64,000 nucleotides of DNA from Microbacterium sp. RU1D (GCF_900156435.1 NZ_FTPQ01000003.1:1-64000); one strand, 5' to 3'; counted from the stretch's first letter, positions 43,279-53,936 are shown. The notes: a model not told the origin generated them from the sequence alone. Numbers and translations are program-made.

Positions 43279-43347
43279 CGTGAGGATGCGGCAGCGGTAC
43301 GCGGGACCGTGCAGCGCAGCGGATACACGGATGCCGAGGGGGCGGGC

Positions 43348-44109
43348 GTGACGCGAGGGGACGACGGGCTGCACGACCCGCGGCCGGTGCAGCGGGTGAA
43401 GCTCTTCCGCGACGCTCCCGTCGACCCCGGTGCGTGGCCCGCGACGATCCCCGCCGTGGCGCAGTTCCTCGACGTCGCCGGCGCGGACGGGTGGGAGTTC
43501 GCCCCCGGCGTGACCTTCCTGGTCGGCGAGAACGGCTCCGGCAAGTCGACCCTCATCGAGGCGATCGCCGAAGCGGCCGGCCTTCCGGCTGAGGGTGGCT
43601 CCACCAACGGCGGCGGCGAGACCCGGCGCACCGAGAGCCCCCTCGGCGAGTGGTTGCGCATCGAGCGCAGCCCGCGCGCGCCGCGGTGGGGGTTCTTCCT
43701 CCGCGCCGAGACCATGCACGGCTACTACTCGTGGCGCGACGACCTCGGTGGCCCGACGCCCAGCCTGCACGAGATGAGCCACGGCGAGTCGTTCAACGCC
43801 CTGCTCGACGAGGTGCTCGACCACGAGCGGTACGTCGCGGGGCTCGCGTGCCTCGACGAGCCCGAGGCGGCGCTGTCGTTCTCGTCGACGCTGCGCTGGC
43901 TGGCGTCGCTGGATCGCATGCGCTCGCGCGGCACCCAGGTCATCTGCGCGACGCATTCCCCGGTGCTCGCGGCGCTGCCCGGTGCGACGATCCTCGAGCT
44001 CGGCGAGTGGGGCATCCGCGAGAGCACCTGGGACGACCTCGAGCTGGTGCGGCTGCACAGGGGTTTCCTCGACGCGCCGGGACGTTTCCTGCGACACCTG
44101 CTCGAGTGA
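43348..44109 (+). CDS. small AAA/ABC-type ATPase
   Basis: This is a single-domain P-loop ATPase of unknown role. It has Walker A GENGSGKST (about 57-65), the signature-like EMSHGESFNALL, Walker B LACLDEPEAALS and the switch ATHSPVLAALPGA. It resembles predicted ATPases of the SMC/ABC superfamily lacking a coiled coil. The GTG at 43348 has a GAGGGGG site and gives 253 residues; a GTG at 43309 would add 13. It follows pmt by 69 bases and may share its transcript. Confidence 0.85.
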   Translation: MTRGDDGLHDPRPVQRVKLFRDAPVDPGAWPATIPAVAQFLDVAGADGWEFAPGVTFLVGENGSGKSTLIEAIAEAAGLPAEGGSTNGGGETRRTESPLGEWLRIERSPRAPRWGFFLRAETMHGYYSWRDDLGGPTPSLHEMSHGESFNALLDEVLDHERYVAGLACLDEPEAALSFSSTLRWLASLDRMRSRGTQVICATHSPVLAALPGATILELGEWGIRESTWDDLELVRLHRGFLDAPGRFLRHLLE

Positions 44110-44140
44110 GGGGATGCCGCCGACGCGACACGCGTGGGTC

Positions 44141-45061
44141 CTAGGCGGTCGACACCGCCACGGCATCCGCCACGCTCTGCTCGAAGGGGATGCGAGGGCG
44201 CCACCCCGTCTCGCCGCGCAGCCGCGAGGCGTCGCCGCGGATCGACGGCGGATCGGCGGGGCGCACCCGCGCGGGATCGACGAGCAGCTCCGGCGAGTCG
44301 CGGCCGAGTGCCGCGCACACCGCGGCGAGCACCTCGCGCCCCGACCGGGCGGTCCCGGATGCCACGTTGTAGAGGTCGTGTGTGAGCGCCGGCGCGTCGA
44401 GCAGGGCGAGGTAGGCCCGCGCGACATCGCGCACGTCGGAGTAGTCGCGCCGGGTGTCGAGGGTGCCCACCACGAGCGGGCTCCCCTCGGGCAGCTGCCG
44501 GAGGTTCTGCAGCAGGTCCGGAACGAGGAAGCCGGGGCCCTGTCCGGGGCCGAAGTGGTTGAAAGGACGGGCGACGACGGCGTCGAGGCCTCGTGAGCGA
44601 TAGAACGCGATCTGGTTCTCGACCAGGATCTTGCTCACCACGTACGGGGAGGAGAACCCGACCGACGCCCCCTCGTCGAGCGGGGCGTCATGCGGTGGCG
44701 CCGCGTACACCCCTCCGGAGCTGACGGCGACGATGCGCCCGCCGGAGCTGCTCGCCAGCGCGGCCTCGCCCACGACCGTCGTCATCGCGCTGTTGTCGGC
44801 GATGTAGTCCTGCGGGCGGGCGAACGAGGCCCCGACCGCGGCGAGGCCGGCGAGGTGCACCACGTCGGCGTCGCGCGGCGCCGTGGAGGGCCACTCGCAG
44901 CGCAGGTCGACCCCGGCGTAGCCGTCTACGACGCCGGCGAGGTGCGGCGGCACCTCGCCGGGACGGCCGATGCCGAACACCGACCGCCCCGCGGACGCCG
45001 CCTCGCGCGCGAGGTGAAGACCGACGAAACCGCCGACGCCCGTGATGACGAGTGGTCTCAT
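44141..45061 (-). CDS. rmd: GDP-6-deoxy-D-mannose reductase-like NAD-dependent epimerase/dehydratase
   Basis: It likely reduces GDP-4-keto-6-deoxymannose to GDP-D-rhamnose. The 306-residue product has TGVGGFVGLHLA (cofactor loop, about 8-19), SPYVVSKILVE (catalytic Tyr and Lys) and the RPFNHFGPGQGPGF sugar-nucleotide segment typical of RMD enzymes. The ATG at 45061 overlaps the gmd stop. Another epimerase or reductase role is possible, but pairing with gmd favours RMD. Confidence 0.85.
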   Translation of the reverse strand: MRPLVITGVGGFVGLHLAREAASAGRSVFGIGRPGEVPPHLAGVVDGYAGVDLRCEWPSTAPRDADVVHLAGLAAVGASFARPQDYIADNSAMTTVVGEAALASSSGGRIVAVSSGGVYAAPPHDAPLDEGASVGFSSPYVVSKILVENQIAFYRSRGLDAVVARPFNHFGPGQGPGFLVPDLLQNLRQLPEGSPLVVGTLDTRRDYSDVRDVARAYLALLDAPALTHDLYNVASGTARSGREVLAAVCAALGRDSPELLVDPARVRPADPPSIRGDASRLRGETGWRPRIPFEQSVADAVAVSTA

Positions 45062-46074
45062 GCCGCGGCGACCGGCGAGGCGTTCAGGGCGAGGTCGTGC
45101 GCGACCATGCGACGCGCCATCTCGGTCAGGTCGACGTGACGACGCCACCCCAGGACGTCCTCTGCCTTCGATGGGTCGCCCAGCAGCACGTCGACCTCGG
45201 CAGGACGGAAGAACGCCGGGTTCTGCACCACGTAGGGACGCCAGTCGTCGATCCCGGCCGCGGCGAAAGCGAGGCGCAGGAAGTCCTCGATCGAGTGGGT
45301 CCGCCCCGTGGCCAGCACGAAGTCGTCGGGTTCGTCTCGCTGCAGCATGCGCCACATGCCCTCGACGAAGTCGCCCGCGTAGCCCCAGTCACGGCGCGGG
45401 GTCAGCTCGCCCAGCTCGACGTGCGCCTGCTGTCCGGTGACGATGCGCGCCACCGCGTCGGTGATCTTGCGGGTGACGAACTCGACGCCGCGGCGCTCGC
45501 CCTCGTGATTGAACAGGATGCCGCACGAGACGAACATGTCGTAGCTCTCGCGGTAGTTCTTCGCCGCCCAGTGTCCGTAGAGCTTCGCGACGCCGTAGGG
45601 GCTGCGGGGGTGGAAGATGGACTCCTCCGTGTAACCGGTCTCCGGGCGGTTGTAGGCCAATCCCCCGAACATCTCGGACGTCGACGCCTGGTAGAAGCGA
45701 GCGGACCGTGCGAGACCGGCGAGGCGGACGGCCTCAAGCAGGTTGAGCACGCCCTTGCCCGTGACGTCGGCGGTGATGGCGGGATTGTGGAACGAGTACC
45801 CCACATGACTGACCGCGCCCAGGTTGTAGATCTCGTGCGGCTGCGCGCGCTCGACGGCGCGCACGAGCGAGGGGAGATCGGTGAGGTCGGCCTCGATGAT
45901 GGTCGCGGCCGGGAACTCCCGCGCGTAGGCCTCGCGTCGCGGATTGCGCTGCCCGCGCACGACGCCGTAGACCTCGTACCCCTTCGCCAGGAGCAGGTCG
46001 GTGAGGTGTCCCCCGTCCTGCCCGGTGGCTCCGGTGATGAGCGCGCGTCGGGGGGTGGTGGTGCTCGGGGTCAT
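45058..46074 (-). CDS. gmd: GDP-mannose 4,6-dehydratase
   Basis: It converts GDP-mannose to GDP-4-keto-6-deoxymannose, the precursor of GDP-rhamnose or GDP-fucose. The 338-residue product shows TGATGQDGGHLTDLLL, the catalytic ASTSEMFG and SPYGVAKLYGHW (YxxxK), FNHEGERRG and LGDPSKAEDVLGW. The ATG at 46074 has an AGAGGA site. Since no fucose synthase is nearby and an RMD-like gene follows, D-rhamnose for a surface glycan is the likely product. Confidence 0.93.
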   Translation of the reverse strand: MTPSTTTPRRALITGATGQDGGHLTDLLLAKGYEVYGVVRGQRNPRREAYAREFPAATIIEADLTDLPSLVRAVERAQPHEIYNLGAVSHVGYSFHNPAITADVTGKGVLNLLEAVRLAGLARSARFYQASTSEMFGGLAYNRPETGYTEESIFHPRSPYGVAKLYGHWAAKNYRESYDMFVSCGILFNHEGERRGVEFVTRKITDAVARIVTGQQAHVELGELTPRRDWGYAGDFVEGMWRMLQRDEPDDFVLATGRTHSIEDFLRLAFAAAGIDDWRPYVVQNPAFFRPAEVDVLLGDPSKAEDVLGWRRHVDLTEMARRMVAHDLALNASPVAAA

Positions 46075-46359
46075 GTGCGGGTCCTCTTTCGCCGGAACGC
46101 GGGGGCGCACCGACATGGCGCGCCGCCCCGACCATCCGCCGGTTGCGGCGGCCGGTGGGAGCGCGGGCGATCGAGCGTTCGCGGGTGAGGTGGGCGCGTG
46201 GCCGCGCGTTGCGCGGCGCTTCCGCGTCGGAAGCCCGGGGGCGCGCGAGCGGCTCTCATCCGAGCGCTCACCCGCGGGCGGGCGTGCAGCAGCCCGACCG
46301 GTGAGAGGGCGTCGGGATCGACGGAGGTGCCGTACCGGCAGGGGCGACCCGCTGCGCCG
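46075..46359. other. longest gene-free stretch, no feature recognised
   Basis: This 285-base gap lies between the gmd start and the stop of the thioredoxin-domain gene. It holds small hairpins such as CTTCCGC/GTCGGAAG near 46218. No promoter or terminator was assigned with confidence. Confidence 0.4.
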
Positions 46360-48177
46360 TCAGACCAACCGGGACGGATCCGTCGTCGGCAGCGCGCACG
46401 TGAACGCTCGGCAGTCGTACGCCGTGGCCTCGCCGCCCTGGGCGATCTTGCCTTCGAAGAGCTCGAAGCCGGCCGCGGCGAAGGCGCGCGCCTGCGCGGG
46501 CGACACGACGGCGACCACGTCCGCGGCGACGCGGCGCGCGGCGTCGGCGATCTCGGCATCCGCTTCGCCCACCACCACCACCTGCCGCGGCGGCGCGGCG
46601 AGCCCGACCGCGACCTCGAGGATCGCGCCGTGCGCCAGCGGCGACGCGAGGGCGACCTCCGCCGCCGCCCGCACGAGGGCGTCGGCGGCGTCGCGGTAGC
46701 GCTCCCCCGCGCCGAGGCGCCAGAGGTCGAGGGCCGCGGCCGCGAACACCGACGGACCCGACGGCGAGGCGCCATCGGTGGGCACGCCGTGCGGCTGCAT
46801 GCCCTGCGCGACGAGCACCGCGTCGCCCCCGCCGGGCGGATGGATGCCGTCGCCGCCGAGGCACTGGTCGACGAGGGACCGCGCGCGCTCGGCGTAGGCC
46901 ACCTCGCCGGTGGCGCGGGCGAGCGCGAGGAGACCACGGGCGAGGCCGCCGTAGTCTTCGAGCGTCGCGGGGGCAGCGGAACGCACCTCGTCGAGGGACG
47001 CGCGGCGGAGCGTACCGTCCTCGGCGACGTTGCTCTCGAGCACGGCGTCGGCGGCCCACCGGGCGGCCTCGAGGAAGCGCGGGTCGGTGCGGGTTCCCGC
47101 GACGGCGAGCGCGGCGATCGCGTGGCCGTTCCAGCCGGTCACGACCTTGCCGTCGAGGGCGGGCGGCTGCAGCCGCGACCGATCGGCGACGCGGTAGTAC
47201 CCGCCCTCGTTGCGGGCGCCGTCGATGATCGACTCGGAATCCTGCGCCGCGGCGATGCCTCCCGAGGGCAGCTGCAGCACGTCGACGAGGAAACGAGCGG
47301 CGTCGACGGCGGCGGCCTCGTCGCCCGCGGCGAGGGCGACCTCGACGAGTCCGGCGTTGTCGGTGAGCATGCGCTCGTAGTGCGGCACGCTCCAGTCGCG
47401 ACGCGTGGCGTAGCGGAAGAATCCGCCCTCGACCGTGTCGTGCAGATCGGACGCGACCATGGTGGCGAGGGCGCGGGACGCCACGTCTGCGGCATCCGGC
47501 GCGCCGGCGGCGAGCGCGGGCTGCTGCAGGAACCGCAGCACGGGGGTGTTGGGGAACTTCGGCGTCTCGAACGCGGGGCCCGCGGCGAATCCGGCGTACT
47601 CGCGATCCTCGCGCGCGGCGACCGTGCGGGCGGCGGCGGCGAGCTGATCGAGGGTCGGTGCCGCGTCGGAGGGGTCGGTGGCCGCGGCGGCGAGGGCATC
47701 GCGGAGGGAGGCGCCGGTTGCATCCACCTCGCTCCTTCTCTCGGTCCAGGCCTCGCGAACGGCGGCCAGCACCTGACGGAACGACGGCTGCGGCGGACGC
47801 GGCGTCGGAGGGAAATACGTCCCGGCGTAGAACACGCGCCCCTCGGGACTCGCGAAGACGGTCAGCGGCCAGCCGAGGTGCGGGGTGAACGCGCTGGCGG
47901 CGTCGAGGTAGGCGGCGTCGACGTCGGGATGCTCTTCGCGGTCGACCTTGATCGACACGAAGCCGTCGTTCAGGATGCCGGCGGTCTCGACATCCTGGAA
48001 CGACTCACGCGCCATGACGTGGCACCAGTGGCAGGTGCTGTAGCCGATCGAGACCATCACCGGGACGTCTCGCTCGGCCGCGAGCGCGAACGCCTCGGCC
48101 CCCCAGGGGAACCACGCGACGGGATTGTCGGCGTGGGCCCGCAGGTAGGGGCTCGAGGCGTTCGCGAGGCGGTTCAT
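46360..48177 (-). CDS. thioredoxin-domain protein, YyaL/SSP411 (DUF255) family
   Basis: The function is not established. The 605-residue product has an N-terminal thioredoxin-like domain (about 1-165) with the CxxC motif in [14 protein letters not shown], followed by an (alpha/alpha)6 barrel-like region (about 200-600: [29 protein letters not shown]). The family is related to cellobiose/N-acylglucosamine epimerase-like folds and is annotated as thioredoxin domain-containing. It is 18 bases downstream of the aldo/keto reductase, in the same direction. Confidence 0.9.
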   Translation of the reverse strand: MNRLANASSPYLRAHADNPVAWFPWGAEAFALAAERDVPVMVSIGYSTCHWCHVMARESFQDVETAGILNDGFVSIKVDREEHPDVDAAYLDAASAFTPHLGWPLTVFASPEGRVFYAGTYFPPTPRPPQPSFRQVLAAVREAWTERRSEVDATGASLRDALAAAATDPSDAAPTLDQLAAAARTVAAREDREYAGFAAGPAFETPKFPNTPVLRFLQQPALAAGAPDAADVASRALATMVASDLHDTVEGGFFRYATRRDWSVPHYERMLTDNAGLVEVALAAGDEAAAVDAARFLVDVLQLPSGGIAAAQDSESIIDGARNEGGYYRVADRSRLQPPALDGKVVTGWNGHAIAALAVAGTRTDPRFLEAARWAADAVLESNVAEDGTLRRASLDEVRSAAPATLEDYGGLARGLLALARATGEVAYAERARSLVDQCLGGDGIHPPGGGDAVLVAQGMQPHGVPTDGASPSGPSVFAAAALDLWRLGAGERYRDAADALVRAAAEVALASPLAHGAILEVAVGLAAPPRQVVVVGEADAEIADAARRVAADVVAVVSPAQARAFAAAGFELFEGKIAQGGEATAYDCRAFTCALPTTDPSRLV

Positions 48178-48195
48178 CTGCGCGGCTGCGCGGCC

Positions 48196-49041
<846 letters not shown>

Positions 49042-49083
49042 CTAGGCGAATCGATTCGAAGAGGTCTCGGGGTTGACGACCGC

Positions 49084-50475
49084 CTACGACAGCGGTGAGG
49101 CGGCGGCAGCGCGGGCGAGCGCCTCGGCCACGAGGCGCACGTTCTCCGTGATCGCACCCGCCGTCACCCGGACGAACTGACCCGCGGGCGCGGGGTCGGC
49201 GAGGAACGGGCGCCCGCCGGCCACCGCGATCCCCTCGGCGGCGAGATAGACGAGGGCAGCCCGCTCGTCGCGCACCGGCATCCAGAGGTTGATGCCGTCG
49301 GGGGCGCCCACGTCGATGCCCAGGCGACCCAGCGAGGCGGCGAGCCGATCGAGTCGGTCGCGGTAGATCAGCCGGGCGGTGCGGACGGGCGCGATCGAGC
49401 GCGGATCGGTGAGGAGCTCGAGGAGCACCGACTGCAGCAGGCGGGAGGTCCAGCCGGGGCCGAGCATGCGGCGGCGCACGATCCGCTCGACGATGTCGGC
49501 CGGACCACCGAGCGCGGCGATGCGCAGATCCGGACCGTGAGACTTCGAGAACCCCCGCACGTGCACGACCTGAGCGGGGATCCACCGCGCGAGGGTCACG
49601 GCCGGGGCGGTGGCGATCAACGCCGAGTGGTCGTCTTCGATCACGGTGACCGCGCGGCCCCCGGGGACCGTCAGCAGCACGTCGGCGAGTCGTCGCGCCC
49701 GCTCGACCGACATCGACACCCCGGTCGGGTTCTGCGCCCGGGTCTGCAGCATCAGGGTCGACGGGCGCTGCGCGAGAGCCCGGGCGAGAGCGGCGGGCAG
49801 GATGCCGTCGGCGTCGCTCTCGAGGGGCAGCACCACTGCGCCCGTGGCATCCACGAGGTCGAAGATGTACGGGAACCCGGGCGACTCGACCGCCACACGG
49901 TCGCCGAAGCGCACGACCTGATCGACCGCGCGGGAGATGCCGTCGAACGCGCCGTCGACGACGGTGAGCGCCTCGACCGTCGGCACGGGCCAGTCGGCGA
50001 CGAGCACGTCGTGCAGCTCCGGGAGCACCGGCAGGTCGTGGTAGCGGCCGGTGTCGGCGCGCGGGCGCGCGAGGGAGAGAGCTCGCTCGATCGAGGGCAG
50101 CATCGCCGGGTCGGGCGTGCCGAGGGAGAGGTCGAGACGGATGCCGGCTCCCACCCGTCCACCGAGCCCCCGGGGCGCGGGAGGGGCGGGCGGTGCGTCC
50201 ACGGCGGCGAGTCCCCGCACCCGGGGGCTCAACCACTCCCGACGCGGGGCGCGCACGAAGGTGCCGGCCCGCCCGCGCGAGGTGACGACGCCCGCCTCGG
50301 CGAGCGCGCGCCAGGCCGCGGCGATCGTTCCCGTCGACAGGCCGAGGTCGGAGGCGACCTGCCGCACGGTGGGCAGGCGCTCGCCCGGTTCGAGGGTGCC
50401 GTCGGTGACCAGGCGCGCGATCTCGGCCGCGAGTCCCGCGGCGGAACGCGAGGAGAGGGCGGTCGTCGAGAGCAT
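49084..50475 (-). CDS. MocR-type regulator (GntR winged helix fused to a PLP aminotransferase-like domain)
   Basis: This probable regulator controls the divergent pyrimidine/hydantoin operon. The ATG at 50475 has a TGGAGG site, giving 463 residues. The N-terminal GntR winged helix (about 10-75: LPTVRQVASDLGLSTGTIAAAWRALAEAGVV) is followed by a class I aminotransferase-like domain (about 95-460). Its PLP-lysine motif is RGFSKSHGPDLRI. MocR proteins sense amino compounds as PLP aldimines. Beta-alanine or a beta-amino acid from dihydropyrimidine hydrolysis is the natural guess here. Confidence 0.87.
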   Translation of the reverse strand: MLSTTALSSRSAAGLAAEIARLVTDGTLEPGERLPTVRQVASDLGLSTGTIAAAWRALAEAGVVTSRGRAGTFVRAPRREWLSPRVRGLAAVDAPPAPPAPRGLGGRVGAGIRLDLSLGTPDPAMLPSIERALSLARPRADTGRYHDLPVLPELHDVLVADWPVPTVEALTVVDGAFDGISRAVDQVVRFGDRVAVESPGFPYIFDLVDATGAVVLPLESDADGILPAALARALAQRPSTLMLQTRAQNPTGVSMSVERARRLADVLLTVPGGRAVTVIEDDHSALIATAPAVTLARWIPAQVVHVRGFSKSHGPDLRIAALGGPADIVERIVRRRMLGPGWTSRLLQSVLLELLTDPRSIAPVRTARLIYRDRLDRLAASLGRLGIDVGAPDGINLWMPVRDERAALVYLAAEGIAVAGGRPFLADPAPAGQFVRVTAGAITENVRLVAEALARAAAASPLS

Positions 50476-50590
50476 CGTCCTCCAATTAACGGCGAAGTCA
50501 CCCGAAGAAATCGTCGGGAAATGTTCAGGCGCGACAGTAACAGAACACAGCCCCCGCCGAGTGCGGGCCGGCGACGGACGAGGAGACCCC

Positions 50591-51439
50591 ATGACGACGG
50601 TGCGAGCGGCCATCACGCAGACCACGTGGACCGGTGACAAGGAATCGATGCTCGACAAGCACGAGCAGTTCGCCCGCGACGCGGCAGCGCGCGGCGCCGA
50701 GGTCGTGTGCTTCCAGGAGTTGTTCTACGGCCCGTACTTCGGCATCACGCAGGACCAGAAGTACTACCGCTACGCCGAGCCCGTGGACGGACCCATCGTG
50801 CAGCGCTTCGCGGCGCTGGCGAAGGAGCTGGGGCTCGTCACCGTGCTGCCGATCTACGAGGAGGCGCAGACGGGCGTCTACTACAACACCTCGGTGCTCG
50901 TCGACGCCGACGGCAGCGTGCTCGGCAGCTACCGCAAGAACCACATCCCCCACCTCGACAAGTTCTGGGAGAAGTTCTACTTCCGCCCGGGCAACCTCGG
51001 CTACCCCGTGTTCGACACCGCCGTCGGCAAGGTGGGCATGTACATCTGCTACGACCGGCACTTCCCCGAGGGCTGGCGCGAGCTGGGGCTGAACGGCGCG
51101 CACATGGTGTTCAACCCCAACGCGACCAAGCCCGGACTCTCCAACCGCCTGTGGGAGGTCGAGGGTCCGTGCGCCGCCGTCGCCAACGGCTACTTCGTGC
51201 TGCAGCCCAACCGCGTCGGCCGCGAGGACAACGAGTACGGCGAGGATGCCGTGACCTTCTACGGCACGAGCCAGGTCATCGACCCGCGCGGCAACCACGT
51301 CGGCGCCGTGGGCTCGTCGGAGCACGAGGAGATCCTCATCCGCGACCTCGACATGGACCTCGTGCAGCAGATGCGCGACGACTGGCAGTTCTACCGCGAC
51401 CGCCGGCCCGACACCTACGGCGAGATCGTGGAGGCGTGA
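50591..51439 (+). CDS. carbon-nitrogen hydrolase, beta-ureidopropionase-like
   Basis: It likely hydrolyses an N-carbamoyl amino acid to the amino acid, carbon dioxide and ammonia. The 282-residue product has the nitrilase triad Glu43 (CFQELFYGPYFG), Lys116 (RKNHIPH) and Cys153 (MYICYDRHFPE). GYFVLQPNRVG and the C-terminal RDRRPDTYGEI resemble beta-ureidopropionase. The ATG at 50591 follows AGGAGA. It is the first gene of the operon, with hydantoinase next, so the two would act in series on a dihydropyrimidine or hydantoin. Confidence 0.88.
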   Translation: MTTVRAAITQTTWTGDKESMLDKHEQFARDAAARGAEVVCFQELFYGPYFGITQDQKYYRYAEPVDGPIVQRFAALAKELGLVTVLPIYEEAQTGVYYNTSVLVDADGSVLGSYRKNHIPHLDKFWEKFYFRPGNLGYPVFDTAVGKVGMYICYDRHFPEGWRELGLNGAHMVFNPNATKPGLSNRLWEVEGPCAAVANGYFVLQPNRVGREDNEYGEDAVTFYGTSQVIDPRGNHVGAVGSSEHEEILIRDLDMDLVQQMRDDWQFYRDRRPDTYGEIVEA

Positions 51440-51441
51440 GC

Positions 51442-52878
51442 ATGGGCACCACCCTCCTCACCGGCGGCACCGTCGTCTCGGCGACCGGCCGCACCGCCGC
51501 CGACGTGCTGCTGGACGGCGAGACGATCGCCGCCGTCCTCGCGCCCGGGTCGACCCTGCTCGGCCACGACCTCGCGGCATCCGTCGATCAGGTCATCGAC
51601 GCGACGGGCAAGTACGTCATCCCGGGCGGCATCGACGCCCACACCCACATGCAGCTGCCCTTCGGCGGCACGAGCGCGTCCGACACGTTCGAGACGGGAA
51701 CGCGCGCGGCGGCCTGGGGCGGAACCACGACGATCGTCGACTTCGCCGTGCAGCGCGCCGGCGAGCGCGTGCAGGACGGCCTCGCGCACTGGCACGAACT
51801 CGCCGCGGGCAACTGCGCGATCGATTACGGCTTCCACCAGATCGTCGGAGGGGTGGATGCCGACTCCCTCGCCGCTCTGCCGGGGCTGATCGACGAGGGC
51901 ATCTCGAGCTTCAAGATGTTCATGGCGTATCCGGGCGTCTTCTACGCCGACGACGCGCAGATCCTCCGGGCGATGCAGGTCGCCGCCGACACCGGGCTGC
52001 TGACCATGATGCACGCGGAGAACGGGCCCGTCATCGACGTGCTGGCCGAGCAGCTGATCGAGAAGAACAAGACCTCCCCGTACTTCCACGGCGTCGCCCG
52101 CGCGTGGCAGATGGAGGAGGAGGCCACCCACCGCGCGATCATGCTGTCGCACCTCACCGGTGCGCCGCTCTACGTCGTGCACGTCAGCGCGAAGCAGGCG
52201 GTCGAGCAGCTCGCCTGGGCGCGTGACAACGGCCAGAACGTGTTCGGGGAGACGTGTCCGCAGTACCTCTACCTCTCGCTCGAGGATCAATTGGGGGCGT
52301 CGAGCGAGGAGTGGGGCGACTTCGAGGGTGCGAAATGGGTGTGCTCCACGCCCCTGCGCTCGAAGCACGAGGGCCACCAGCACCACATGTGGCAGGCGCT
52401 GCGCACCAACGACATCCAGATGGTGTCCACCGACCACTGCCCCTTCTGCATGAAGGACCAGAAGACGCTCGGACGGGGCGACTTCCGGGCCATCCCGAAC
52501 GGCATCGGCTCGGTCGAGCACCGGATGGACCTCATGTACCAGGGCGTCGTCACGGGCCAGATCACCCTCGAACGCTGGGTGGAGCTGACCAGCACGACTC
52601 CGGCGCGCATGTTCGGCATGTACGGCAAGAAGGGCGTCATCGCCCCGGGAGCGGATGCCGACATCGTCGTCTACGACCCCGCCGGGCACACGTCCATCGG
52701 CGTGGGCAAGACCCACCACATGAACATGGACCACTCCGCGTGGGAGGGCTTCGAGATCGACGGACACGTCGACACGGTCATCTCGCGCGGCAAGGTCGTC
52801 GTCGACGACGGCGCCTACCTCGGCGCCAAGGGCGACGGGCGCTTCGTCAAGCGGGGCCTGAGCCAGTACCTGGTCTGA
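51442..52878 (+). CDS. dihydropyrimidinase/hydantoinase
   Basis: It opens a cyclic imide ring by hydrolysis, giving an N-carbamoyl amino acid. The 478-residue metal-dependent amidohydrolase has DAHTHMQLPFGG (HxH), the carboxylysine in SSFKMFMAY, HAENG, YVVHVS and STDHCPF, all required for the two-metal site. The ATG at 51442 is preceded by GGAGG at a normal distance; a GTG two codons earlier is also possible. Natural substrates could be dihydrouracil or dihydrothymine, or a substituted hydantoin. Confidence 0.92.
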   Translation: MGTTLLTGGTVVSATGRTAADVLLDGETIAAVLAPGSTLLGHDLAASVDQVIDATGKYVIPGGIDAHTHMQLPFGGTSASDTFETGTRAAAWGGTTTIVDFAVQRAGERVQDGLAHWHELAAGNCAIDYGFHQIVGGVDADSLAALPGLIDEGISSFKMFMAYPGVFYADDAQILRAMQVAADTGLLTMMHAENGPVIDVLAEQLIEKNKTSPYFHGVARAWQMEEEATHRAIMLSHLTGAPLYVVHVSAKQAVEQLAWARDNGQNVFGETCPQYLYLSLEDQLGASSEEWGDFEGAKWVCSTPLRSKHEGHQHHMWQALRTNDIQMVSTDHCPFCMKDQKTLGRGDFRAIPNGIGSVEHRMDLMYQGVVTGQITLERWVELTSTTPARMFGMYGKKGVIAPGADADIVVYDPAGHTSIGVGKTHHMNMDHSAWEGFEIDGHVDTVISRGKVVVDDGAYLGAKGDGRFVKRGLSQYLV

Positions 52879-52889
52879 GAGGAGAACCC

Positions 52890-53936
52890 ATGGATTTCGG
52901 CGTCGTCCTGCAGACCAATCCGCCCGCGGCCCGCACGGTCCAGCTCTCGCAGCTCGCCGAGGCGCACGGGTTCAGCCACGTGTGGACCTTCGACTCGCAC
53001 CTGCTCTGGCAGGAGCCCTACGTCGTGCACTCGGCGATCCTCGCGGCCACGCGCCGGATCGTCGTGGGCCCGTTCGTGACCAACCCGGCGACCCGCGACT
53101 GGACGGTCACGGCATCCACCTTCGCCACCCTCAACGAGATGTACGGCAACCGCACGATCTGCGGCATCGGCCGCGGCGACTCCGCGGTGCGCGTCACCAA
53201 CGGGCGCCCCACGACGCTGAAAGCGCTGCGCGAGTCGATCCACGTCATCCGGGAACTCGGCAACTCGCGCGCCGTGGAGCACAACGGCGCGACGCTGCAG
53301 TTCCCCTGGAGCCGAGGGTCGGAGCTCGACGTGTGGGTGGCCGCCTACGGTCCGCTCGCGCTGAAGCTCACAGGCGAGGTGGGCGACGGGTTCATCCTCC
53401 AGCTGGCCGACCTCGACATCGCGGAGTGGATGATCACGACGGTTCGCCAGGCGGCCGAGAACGTCGGGCGCGACCCCGACGAGATCGCCTTCTGCGTCGC
53501 CGCCCCCATGTACATCGGCGAGGACACCCCCGACGCCCGCGCGCACATGATCGAGCAGTGCCGGTGGTTCGGCGGGATGGTCGGCAATCACGTCGCCGAC
53601 ATCGTGTCGAAGTACGGCCCTTCGACAGACTCAGGGAACGCGGGGAACGTGCCGGCGGCGCTGACCGACTACATCGCCGGGCGCACCGGGTACGACTACA
53701 ACTCGCACGGCAAGAGCGACAACGACCACGTCGACTTCGTGCCCGACGAGATCGTCGAGCGGTTCTGCCTGCTCGGCACCGCCGAGGAGCACATCGCCAA
53801 GCTCGAGAAGCTGCAGGCGCTGGGCGTCACCCAGTTCGCCGGCTACCTCCAGCACGACAACAAGGAGGAGACGATGCGGGTGTACGGCGAGACCGTGATC
53901 CCGGCCCTCACTCCCGCGGTCACGGCGAAGCGGTGA
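52890..53936 (+). CDS. LLM-class flavin-dependent oxidoreductase (CPS_4043-like)
   Basis: This luciferase-like (TIM-barrel) oxidoreductase probably uses FMN or F420. The 348-residue product has FGVVLQTNPPAARTVQLSQLAEAHGFSHVWTFDSHLLWQEPY, the RDWTVTASTFATLNEM segment and CGIGRGDSAVR. Segment GPSTDSGNAGN (about residues 242-252) replaces what looks like a short conserved linker and is encoded by a REP-like repeat. The cluster position suggests it works on the pyrimidine or hydantoin ring, for example as a monooxygenase or reductase. The cofactor cannot be told from sequence. Confidence 0.87.
   Translation: MDFGVVLQTNPPAARTVQLSQLAEAHGFSHVWTFDSHLLWQEPYVVHSAILAATRRIVVGPFVTNPATRDWTVTASTFATLNEMYGNRTICGIGRGDSAVRVTNGRPTTLKALRESIHVIRELGNSRAVEHNGATLQFPWSRGSELDVWVAAYGPLALKLTGEVGDGFILQLADLDIAEWMITTVRQAAENVGRDPDEIAFCVAAPMYIGEDTPDARAHMIEQCRWFGGMVGNHVADIVSKYGPSTDSGNAGNVPAALTDYIAGRTGYDYNSHGKSDNDHVDFVPDEIVERFCLLGTAEEHIAKLEKLQALGVTQFAGYLQHDNKEETMRVYGETVIPALTPAVTAKR
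53618..53636. repeat. REP-like repeat inside a coding sequence
   Basis: CCCTTCGACAGACTCAGGG, with complementary ends CCCT/AGGG, matches the TTCGACAGGCTCAG repeat family seen at 3882-3901 and 19777-19868. It is read through in frame as PSTDSG within the LLM oxidoreductase gene. Confidence 0.7.
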
